A stretch of 5,103 nt of DNA from Prolixibacteraceae bacterium (lineage in GTDB: Bacteria > Bacteroidota > Bacteroidia > Bacteroidales > Prolixibacteraceae): the NCBI GenBank assembly GCA_007116765.1, contig SKHV01000286.1, positions 1 through 5,103 on the forward strand. The letters run 5' to 3'. Below are positions 1 to 5,103 of the stretch, in pieces. Every line of letters begins with the position of its first letter. Within the stretch, counting starts at the first letter, position 1. Made by a program: the position numbers and the translations under genes. The notes beneath the pieces are model-generated. The model saw nothing but the letters and a program-made list of their open reading frames with translations. It was not told where the DNA came from and did not search any database.

Positions 1-1154
1 ATATGGACACTTATAAAGGACAGGATTTAGGGCACGATATTTTTTATTTGCTTCCACAATATGCCAAAGTAAGCGATATTGAGTTAAATCATCAATTAAG
101 CAGTAATATTTCGGCCATCGCGTCGCGATTAGGAGTGCGTGTAAATGGTCCTGATGTATTGAACGCAAAACTTAGTGGTGCTCTTGAATTCGATTTTGCA
201 GGTAACCTGCGAACCGACCCCACTATGTTTCGCATTCGTCAAGCTTATTCTTTGTTGACCTGGGAAAAAAGCTCATTGTTAATGGGGCAAACCTGGCATC
301 CTTTTTTTGGAGGGGCAAATATGCCAATAGTGGCAGGCTTAAATACAGGAGCTCCGTTTCATGCTTTTAACCGGTCTCCTATGCTCAGGTATAATTATAG
401 AATAAATAATACACTGGTAACTTTAGCTGCGGTGTCTGAGATGCAATATGCTACTGCTTCAGCCGATAATTATCCAATACCTCGCAACACAAGCAATCAT
501 GCTAAACGAAACGGTGTAATTCCTGAGCTGGTAATTACTGCCGATTGGTCGAAAGATGGAAAATACTTTGCAGGTGCAGGTGCTCAGTATAAACGCATTA
601 AGCCACGTATGATCATTGAAAATGCAGTTGGTGATGTTTTCAAAGCCGACGAATTTTTGTCGAGTACTGGTTTTGTGGCTTATACCCGATACAAAGGATC
701 TAAATTTTCTATTTTGGCGAAAGGTTTTTTAGGAGAAAATTTGTCACACCTTGTGATGCCGGGAGGATATGGAGTTGCTACTTATAATGAGCAAACAGGA
801 AAAGAAACATATACTAATTATACTCATTACACTTTGATACTTAGTGCTGTTTACGGAAATGAATTTCAAGCAGGAATTTTTGCAGGATATGGCCAAAATC
901 TTGGTACATCGGAAAATTTGTACGACTTTAACGGAACTACTAAAACCTACGGACTTTTCCTACCCATTCAGGATATGATGCGTATTGCGCCGCATATTGC
1001 CTATAATTCAGGTAAAATGAGGTTTGTAGCCGAAGTTGAAACTACTATTGCAAATTATGGGCAGGGCAGTATAGACCTCGAAAATGGGCTATACAACAGT
1101 ATAGTAGGAGCTACAAACAAGCGTTTTATCATTTCAATGACACATTATTTTTAA
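1..1154 (+). CDS. DcaP-like outer-membrane beta-barrel porin, 5' end missing
   Basis: This is the C-terminal 383 or more residues of a probable outer-membrane porin. The frame is open to the left edge. The first in-frame ATG (position 3) begins MDTYKGQDLG without any signal peptide, so I treat it as an internal Met; the true start and export signal should lie upstream. Residues are numbered from that Met. Amphipathic strands alternate throughout. The stretch SRLGVRVNGP (41-50), the strand KLSGALEFDFAG (56-67) and the segment FRIRQAY...LLMGQTW (76-98) resemble DcaP-type and other Bacteroidota porins, which line up a strand ending in EFDF with a later GQTW strand. There is no cysteine, and the chain ends in the aromatic residue Phe (MTHYF), both usual for outer-membrane barrels. 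DcaP proteins of Acinetobacter pass dicarboxylates, but the substrate here is unknown. The paaK gene starts 18 bases downstream with no terminator between, so the two are probably cotranscribed. The barrel call is firm; the DcaP relationship is from memory of motifs. Confidence 0.8.
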   Translation, partial: MDTYKGQDLGHDIFYLLPQYAKVSDIELNHQLSSNISAIASRLGVRVNGPDVLNAKLSGALEFDFAGNLRTDPTMFRIRQAYSLLTWEKSSLLMGQTWHPFFGGANMPIVAGLNTGAPFHAFNRSPMLRYNYRINNTLVTLAAVSEMQYATASADNYPIPRNTSNHAKRNGVIPELVITADWSKDGKYFAGAGAQYKRIKPRMIIENAVGDVFKADEFLSSTGFVAYTRYKGSKFSILAKGFLGENLSHLVMPGGYGVATYNEQTGKETYTNYTHYTLILSAVYGNEFQAGIFAGYGQNLGTSENLYDFNGTTKTYGLFLPIQDMMRIAPHIAYNSGKMRFVAEVETTIANYGQGSIDLENGLYNSIVGATNKRFIISMTHYF

Positions 1155-1172
1155 AATATTAAATTATTCAAT

Positions 1173-2504
1173 ATGCAATTTTGGGAAAAGGAACTGGAAA
1201 CACTACAGCGAAAAGATTTAGAGAAACTGCAGCTTGAGCGTTTGCGTGCTACCCTTGCACGTGCCTCGCAGTCGGCTTATTACGGAAATCTATATAAGTC
1301 AAAAGGAATAATTCCCGAGAGTATTCAGAGTGTGGATGATATCAGGAAATTGCCCTTCACTACAAAACAGGATTTACGCGATAATTTTCCGTATGGCTTA
1401 TTAGCAACTGATCAGCAAAATGTAATCAGACTGCACAGCTCATCGGGTACAACCGGTAACCCCACTGTGGTATATCACACCAAACATGACATTGATTCGT
1501 GGGCAAATCTTATGGCTCGCTCACTTTTTGCTGCCGGTGTGCGCGATACCGATGTGTTCCAGAATATTTGCGGCTATGGATTGTTTACCGGAGGTCTTGG
1601 ATTTCAATATGGTATTGAGCGTTTGGGCTGTTTGTCAATTCCGGCAGGTGCAGGAAACAGTTTGCGCCAGATAAAACTGATGCAGGATTATGGTACTACC
1701 GTTGCACATGCTATACCCAGTTACCTGGGTCGATTGTACGATGTATTTATTGAGAACGGCCTTGATCCACAACGCGACACTAAACTGCATACTTTAGTGA
1801 TTGGTGCCGAACCTCATACCGAAGCGCAACGTCGCAGAATAGAGGATATGTTTGGTGTAAAAGCTTACAACTCATTTGGACTTTCTGAAATGAACGGCCC
1901 GGGTGTTGCTTTTGAATGCACCTATCAAAACGGCTTGCACATTTGGGAAGATGCATTTATTGTGGAAATAGTCAATCCCGATACATTGGAGCCTGTACCC
2001 GATGGTGAAGTAGGAGAGTTGGTTATGACTACCCTCGACAGGCATGCCATGCCCGTGATTCGCTACCGTACACGCGACCTTACCCGCATAATTCCCGGAG
2101 AGTGTTCCTGTGGCAGAGTACACCGCCGCCTCGATCGCATAACCGGCCGCACCGACGATATGTTCATTATAAAAGGTTGTAACGTTTTTCCAATGCAGGT
2201 TGAAGGTATTTTGATGAAAGCTTCCGAAGTATCGTCAGAGTATCGCATAATTCTGGAAACCATTAACGACGTGGATGAAATGATTGTTGAGGTGGAGTTA
2301 AACAAGGATTGGTCGGCCGATTTTTGGAAAGAGTATGAAGCCGTAGCAAAAAGACTGGTACATGAAATACGTGACGAAGTGTTAGCCAAACCAATTGTAA
2401 AACTGGTGGAGCCCGGCTCAATTCCAAAATCGGAAGGCAAAGCAATTAGGGTAATCGATAAGCGTACTTCAACTGTTGAGCAAGTTATTGTTTCATGCAC
2501 TTGA
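1173..2504 (+). CDS. paaK: Phenylacetate-CoA ligase family (PaaK-type adenylating enzyme)
   Basis: This 443-residue cytoplasmic ligase activates an aryl acid such as phenylacetate with ATP and CoA, giving aryl-CoA, AMP and PPi. It has the usual length of the family. The N-terminal helix region (FWEKELETL...LQLERLRATL, 3-28) is typical of PaaK and supports the start at 1173. The adenylation motifs are all present: phosphate loop SSSGTTGNPT (89-98), the NSFGLSEMNGPG motif (233-244), RYRTRDLT (297-304) with Asp302 expected to hold the ribose hydroxyls, and the hinge LDRITGRTDDM (320-330). The small C-terminal domain ends with PKSEGKAIRV (418-427), where Lys423 is the probable catalytic lysine. 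Cys249, His256, Cys311 and Cys313 could form a metal site. Nothing is truncated. No paaABCDE epoxidase or indolepyruvate oxidoreductase genes are visible in the window, so the direction of the reaction in vivo is open. In anaerobic Bacteroidota, PaaK homologues are often linked to oxidative aromatic amino-acid fermentation. Family assignment is sure; the exact aryl substrate is not. Confidence 0.93.
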   Translation: MQFWEKELETLQRKDLEKLQLERLRATLARASQSAYYGNLYKSKGIIPESIQSVDDIRKLPFTTKQDLRDNFPYGLLATDQQNVIRLHSSSGTTGNPTVVYHTKHDIDSWANLMARSLFAAGVRDTDVFQNICGYGLFTGGLGFQYGIERLGCLSIPAGAGNSLRQIKLMQDYGTTVAHAIPSYLGRLYDVFIENGLDPQRDTKLHTLVIGAEPHTEAQRRRIEDMFGVKAYNSFGLSEMNGPGVAFECTYQNGLHIWEDAFIVEIVNPDTLEPVPDGEVGELVMTTLDRHAMPVIRYRTRDLTRIIPGECSCGRVHRRLDRITGRTDDMFIIKGCNVFPMQVEGILMKASEVSSEYRIILETINDVDEMIVEVELNKDWSADFWKEYEAVAKRLVHEIRDEVLAKPIVKLVEPGSIPKSEGKAIRVIDKRTSTVEQVIVSCT

Positions 2505-2521
2505 TTATAGCGGTAAATTTG
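2488..2521 (+). promoter_or_regulatory. Possible internal Bacteroidota promoter ahead of the transporter pair
   Basis: TAAATTTG at 2514-2521 fits the Bacteroidota -7 consensus TAnnTTTG. A TTG at 2488-2490, 23 bases upstream, could serve as the -33 element, although the spacing is at the long end and the base after the -7 box is A rather than a pyrimidine. A transcript would begin near 2526-2530, which would leave out or barely include the ATG at 2526 and favours the start at 2553. In AT-rich DNA such matches occur by chance, so this is a weak call. Confidence 0.25.
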
Positions 2522-2552
2522 AACAATGCAGATAAAACCTAAAAATAAAATT

Positions 2553-2738
2553 ATGTTTGGAATAGCTGATCCGGGAATATACTTCGCCTACCTTATGGTG
2601 TTTTTATGTATACTATTTGCCGCTTTTTATGGTATTCGTTATTGGAACAAAGGAAACGATGAAGACGAAGAAAGCGTGAAGTCTGATTTAAAATGGGCAA
2701 AACGTGATAATAAATTCAAGCGTAAACTAGTAGATTAA
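2553..2738 (+). CDS. Symporter small accessory protein, single transmembrane helix
   Basis: This is a 61-residue inner-membrane protein that probably partners the symporter encoded next to it. It begins MFGIADPGIYFAYLM, has one hydrophobic helix at about residues 9-28, then YWNKG (30-34), an acidic cluster (DEDEE, 36-40) and a basic tail rich in Lys and Arg (KRDNKFKRK, 50-58) that should stay in the cytoplasm. The M(F/L)G-x-x-DP start and the YG-x-x-x-WNKG end of the helix match, from memory, small proteins found beside sodium:solute symporters in Bacteroidota. An in-frame ATG at 2526 would add nine residues (MQIKPKNKI). I prefer 2553 because homologues start with MFG or MLG and the leader before it is A-rich, but 2526 is not excluded. 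The pairing recalls YjcH with ActP and YhdT with PanF, although those small partners have two helices. The molecular role is unknown; stabilisation or regulation of the carrier is a guess. Confidence 0.8.
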   Translation: MFGIADPGIYFAYLMVFLCILFAAFYGIRYWNKGNDEDEESVKSDLKWAKRDNKFKRKLVD

Positions 2739-2805
2739 TAATTTGCATAATTAATAATTGCTCATGCATTTTTGTTTTTTAATGATATAACTAAACCAAC
2801 TCAAA

Positions 2806-4359
2806 ATGAACACATTTATCTTGGGGCTAATAGTTTTAGTCTACCTTTTAACATTGACTTTTCTTGGAATAAAAGGTTATCGACAAACCAAGTCTGCAAG
2901 TGATTATTTATTGGCCGGACGTCAGATTCATCCTTTTGTAATGGCGGTATCATACGGTGCCACTTTTGTTTCTTCAGCTGCTATAATTGGCTTTGGTGGC
3001 GTTGCTGCAAACTTTGGTATGGGAGTGATATGGTTGACCTTTTTAAATATGTTTGTAGGGGTGGTGGTTGCCTTTATTTTTTTCGGACGAAAAACCCGAA
3101 AAATGGGACATCGGCTCGATGCGCATACTTTTCCTGAGTTTCTAGGAAAGCACTACGGTAGTAAGTCTATTCAAATTTTTGCAGGTGCTGTAATTTTTAT
3201 CGCAATGCCCTTATATGCCGCAGTTGTATTAAAAGGAGGTGCTGTTTTTATCGAAGAAATATTTGAAATCGATTACAACATAGCCTTACTTATTTTCACC
3301 TTAATTATTGCTGCATATGTGATTGGCGGTGGTTTGAAAGGTGTGATGTATACCGACGCTTTACAGGGAACAATCATGTTTGCCAGTATGATCTTTCTTT
3401 TGTTATGGACATATAAAACAATAGGAATGGGATTTGGTGAAGCAAATCGTCATCTAACAGAAATGGCATATATGGTCCCCGATAAGTTACAGTCAATAGG
3501 CCACCGGGGATGGACTGCTATGCCTGAGTTTGGCTCAAGCTGGTGGTACACGCTTGTAACTTCATTGATTTTGGGTGTTGGAATTGGTGTATTGGCTCAA
3601 CCTCAGCTTGTAGTTCGATTTATGACCGTTAAGAGTAATAAAGAATTAAACAGAGCCGTGTTTATTGGCTGTTTGTTTATAATGATTACAACCGGAATTA
3701 TTTACACCGTAGGAGCACTTACAAATATCTATTATATGCAAACCGAAGGTGCAATTGCCGTATCGGTTATAAATGATTTGGACAAGATAATACCAAACTA
3801 CATAAATGCGGCGATGCCAGCTTGGTTTTCGGCAGTATTTATGTTAACTATTTTATCGGCCAGTATGTCAACCTTAAGCTCACAATTTCATGCTATGGGC
3901 TCGTCTATTGGGCGCGATGTAATAGTTTCTGTTTCACACAAAGTAAACTCAACTGCAATTATACGTGGAGGAGTGGCTTTGTCGATTGTGGTAAGCTACA
4001 TTGTATGCTATACGCTAAGCATGGGGGTTATTGCGCGCGGAACTGCAATTTTCTTTGGTATATGTGCTGCTACCTTTTTGCCGGCTTACTTTTGTTCATT
4101 GTATTGGAAGCGAACCACAAGGCAGGCTGCTTTCTGGAGCATGGTTTCCGGCTTTGGTGCAGGATTGTTTGCCCTGATTTTTATGCATCGTGCTGAAGCC
4201 TCGGTACTTGGTATAGCAAAAGCTTTGCTGGGAAGGGATGTGTTGATAGAAAAAATGCCCTGGCCTGTTCTTGATCCAATGATTATGGCTTTACCCGTTT
4301 CGGTAATTGTGATTGTTGTGGTGACTCTGTCAACTAGTAAGAAAAACATTAGCAAATAG
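2806..4359 (+). CDS. Sodium:solute symporter family (SSF) permease
   Basis: This is a 517-residue inner-membrane carrier expected to couple uptake of a small organic solute to the Na+ gradient. I count about 13 hydrophobic helices (roughly 3-23, 43-67, 73-93, 121-145, 158-175, 184-204, 246-266, 287-308, 336-366, 386-406, 410-431, 441-461, 489-509), the number known for PutP-type members. The SSF hallmarks are the ASDYLLAGRQIHPFVMAVSY segment (31-50) leading into helix 2, the signature GGGLKGVMYTDALQG (174-188), and the SASMSTLSSQ segment (351-360). In the last, Ser355 and Thr356 line up with PutP Ser340 and Thr341, which bind sodium at the Na2 site. Length and motifs are complete, so it should be functional. 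The start at 2806 places helix 1 at the N terminus, as is typical. The nearest named relatives I can suggest are acetate/monocarboxylate and pantothenate carriers (ActP, MctP, PanF). Adjacency to paaK suggests a carboxylate, perhaps aromatic, but sequence alone does not set the substrate. Confidence 0.92.
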   Translation: MNTFILGLIVLVYLLTLTFLGIKGYRQTKSASDYLLAGRQIHPFVMAVSYGATFVSSAAIIGFGGVAANFGMGVIWLTFLNMFVGVVVAFIFFGRKTRKMGHRLDAHTFPEFLGKHYGSKSIQIFAGAVIFIAMPLYAAVVLKGGAVFIEEIFEIDYNIALLIFTLIIAAYVIGGGLKGVMYTDALQGTIMFASMIFLLLWTYKTIGMGFGEANRHLTEMAYMVPDKLQSIGHRGWTAMPEFGSSWWYTLVTSLILGVGIGVLAQPQLVVRFMTVKSNKELNRAVFIGCLFIMITTGIIYTVGALTNIYYMQTEGAIAVSVINDLDKIIPNYINAAMPAWFSAVFMLTILSASMSTLSSQFHAMGSSIGRDVIVSVSHKVNSTAIIRGGVALSIVVSYIVCYTLSMGVIARGTAIFFGICAATFLPAYFCSLYWKRTTRQAAFWSMVSGFGAGLFALIFMHRAEASVLGIAKALLGRDVLIEKMPWPVLDPMIMALPVSVIVIVVVTLSTSKKNISK

Positions 4360-4368
4360 CTATATAAT

Positions 4369-4403
4369 TTTGGGTTTATATCCCGGACAGTGATTATATT
4401 TGC
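4369..4403 (+). promoter_or_regulatory. Candidate housekeeping promoter overlapping the terminator
   Basis: TTTG at 4369-4372 and TATATTTGC at 4395-4403 match the Bacteroidota primary-sigma elements (-33 TTTG and -7 TAnnTTTGY), with 22 bases between them, within the accepted range. The -7 box lies in the loop of the transcription terminator at 4380-4424. Initiation would fall around 4407-4410, inside the 3' arm of the hairpin, so the new transcript could not re-form the terminator. It would give the fecR-like gene a leader of about 130 bases. The match is good but rests on short motifs. Confidence 0.45.
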
Positions 4404-4424
4404 ACTTGTCCGGGATTTTTTTTT
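4380..4424 (+). terminator. Strong intrinsic terminator after the symporter gene
   Basis: The arm ATCCCGGACA (4380-4389) pairs perfectly with TGTCCGGGAT (4407-4416). The stem is extended by GTG (4390-4392) with CAC (4403-4405), leaving one bulged T at 4406. The loop has ten bases (4393-4402), and a run of nine T follows (4416-4424). It lies 20 bases after the symporter stop codon and marks the end of the porin-paaK-symporter transcription unit. Confidence 0.92.
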
Positions 4425-4485
4425 GCTGCTTAAATTATTGATATCCAGAGAGTTTTCTTTAAGTGTTAAAAAAATATATAAAAAA

Positions 4486-4518
4486 GGTAGGGTGAATCTC
4501 CAATTGGTTGTAGTATAA
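4486..4518 (+). promoter_or_regulatory. Possible ECF-sigma-dependent promoter in front of the fecR-like gene
   Basis: After an A-rich tract (4468-4485) comes GGTAGGGTGAA (4486-4496), then, 16 bases after AGGGT (4489-4493), GTAGTATA (4510-4517). From memory, an A-tract followed by an AGGGT-like box and a GT-x-x-TATA-like box often stands just before FecR anti-sigma genes in Bacteroidota. There it is a plausible target of the cognate ECF sigma factor. A start near 4522-4525 would leave a leader of about 15 bases before the ATG at 4540. The assignment is inference by pattern and position only. Confidence 0.35.
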
Positions 4519-4539
4519 GCAGTAATAACAAAAGACAAT

Positions 4540-5103
4540 ATGTTCAGGCATCTAAATTCAAATCATAGCAACGGAACAGACGATTTTACTCTCAATAAGA
4601 AAATCGATCAGTCAGTTCGGTACTTTCAGGTTCCGGCCATGAAAAATAAGGCGGATGTCCTGAACACTTTATTGGATAATATCTCAGACAAAGAAACAAA
4701 ATCACATAAAATTTCACATACCAAATATCGTACACTTTATGTTTCTTTAAGTTCTGTTGCTGCTGTAGGCTTAGTGTTGATTATGCTCTATTTTACTGTA
4801 GGGTTCAATAAAATTACAGGAGCAGACAATCAAGCCAATGTTTTTTATCTACCCGATAATTCTCGTGTTATTTTAACTCCCGGTGCCGAAATAAAATATT
4901 CGAAGATTTTCTATACTCGAAATGTGAAATTGAGCGGAGAAGCCTATTTTGAAGTGGAAAGCGGAGACGGTTTTTTTGTGAAAACACGTGATGGAAAAGT
5001 CTTGGTTTTGGGGACACGGTTTAGTGTAAGTGACGCATCAAACAAATTTATAGTAAGTTGCTTTGAAGGGAAAGTTGGAGTAGATTACACTACGAACAAA
5101 ATA
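4540..5103 (+). CDS. FecR-family anti-sigma/signal-transduction protein, 3' end missing
   Basis: The first 188 residues of a FecR-type regulator are present; the frame stays open to the last base. FecR proteins sit in the inner membrane, control an ECF sigma factor through a cytoplasmic N-terminal part, and receive a signal from a TonB-dependent receptor through the periplasmic domain. Here the cytoplasmic part (1-65) includes VRYFQVPAMKNKADVLNTLLDNI (26-48), a region type common in Bacteroidota members. A single helix follows at about 66-87 (LYVSLSSVAAVGLVLIMLYF). The periplasmic FecR domain begins near 98: VFYLPDNSRVILTPGAEIKYS, then VKLSGEAYFEVE (129-140), FFVKTRDGKVLVLGTRFSV (145-163) and VSCFEGKVGV (172-181), all family hallmarks. 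The start ATG at 4540 follows an A-rich leader. Usually an ECF sigma gene lies directly upstream; here the upstream neighbour is a symporter with its own terminator. A TonB-dependent/SusC-like receptor gene is expected downstream, outside the window. Confidence 0.87.
   Translation, partial: MFRHLNSNHSNGTDDFTLNKKIDQSVRYFQVPAMKNKADVLNTLLDNISDKETKSHKISHTKYRTLYVSLSSVAAVGLVLIMLYFTVGFNKITGADNQANVFYLPDNSRVILTPGAEIKYSKIFYTRNVKLSGEAYFEVESGDGFFVKTRDGKVLVLGTRFSVSDASNKFIVSCFEGKVGVDYTTNKI

Noticed and set aside
3..5. ATG at position 3 as the true start of the porin
   Set aside because: The following residues lack a signal peptide and already look like the first mature strand and loop of a porin, so the gene most likely begins left of the window.
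1486..1674. Plus-strand frame of 62 codons inside paaK
   Set aside because: It is a shifted-frame shadow of the ligase, has no initiation context and no plausible product.
2063..2500. Minus-strand open frame of 145 codons inside paaK
   Set aside because: It is antisense to a complete, well-supported ligase gene and its translation has no recognisable family features; the same holds for the shorter minus-strand frames at 1872-2123 and 2263-2445.
2739..2805. Gap before the symporter, with TGCAT (2744-2748) and ATGCA (2764-2768) followed by a T-rich run, considered as an attenuator; also a TAATTTGC string considered as a promoter box
   Set aside because: A five-base AT-rich stem is too weak for a terminator, and the string has one base too few between TA and TTTG for a -7 box. 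I see no supported regulatory element here.
3822..4196. Plus-strand frame of 124 codons rich in Cys, Tyr and Phe inside the symporter
   Set aside because: It is a shifted-frame shadow of hydrophobic codons in the symporter; the main frame carries all family motifs.
4086..4538. Minus-strand open frame of 150 codons overlapping the symporter end, terminator and intergenic region
   Set aside because: It overlaps the coding end of the symporter and runs through the terminator hairpin. Its translation is low-complexity Ser/Thr/Ile-rich without a domain, as expected from antisense of a membrane gene and AT-rich spacer.
1..5103. CRISPR arrays, insertion sequences, tRNA or rRNA genes, att sites and longer direct repeats
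   Set aside because: Reading both strands by eye I found no repeated units, transposase motifs or RNA-gene signatures. Coding density and composition look uniform, without signs of recent transfer.

Overview
The window looks like AT-rich chromosomal DNA from a Bacteroidota bacterium, most likely a marine or gut-type Bacteroidales/Marinilabiliales relative. This rests on three things: the starts lack Shine-Dalgarno sequences and have A-rich leaders, there are TAnnTTTG-type promoter boxes, and the gene families are typical of the phylum (a DcaP-like porin without cysteines, a PaaK ligase, an SSF symporter with a one-helix accessory protein, and a FecR anti-sigma regulator). The phylum is a confident inference; the genus is not determinable from what I can see.

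Layout. All genes lie on the + strand. Positions 1-1154 hold the 3' part of an outer-membrane beta-barrel porin whose signal peptide lies upstream of the window. Eighteen bases later comes a complete phenylacetate-CoA ligase family gene (1173-2504, paaK). A tiny single-helix membrane protein (best start 2553, end 2738) follows, then a complete sodium:solute symporter of 13 predicted helices (2806-4359). The block ends at a strong intrinsic terminator (4380-4424). After a 180-base intergenic region, a FecR-type anti-sigma/signal-transduction protein begins at 4540 and runs off the right edge.

How the genes may work together. The first four genes have no terminator between them and could form one transport-and-activation operon. 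The porin would pass a small carboxylate, possibly aromatic, across the outer membrane; the Na+ symporter with its small partner would move it across the inner membrane; the ligase would convert it to a CoA thioester. The families are recognisable. The shared substrate and the operon function are inferences from gene order. The ligase could also run in the other direction, releasing aryl acids from aryl-CoA during amino-acid fermentation, in which case the symporter could serve product transport.

The FecR gene belongs to a separate regulatory unit. No ECF sigma gene lies in front of it, which is unusual. The intergenic region carries two candidate promoters: a housekeeping-type Bacteroidota promoter whose -7 box sits in the loop of the upstream terminator, and a possible ECF-sigma-type promoter just in front of the start codon. 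I see no CRISPR array, tRNA, rRNA, insertion sequence or clearly novel system in this window.
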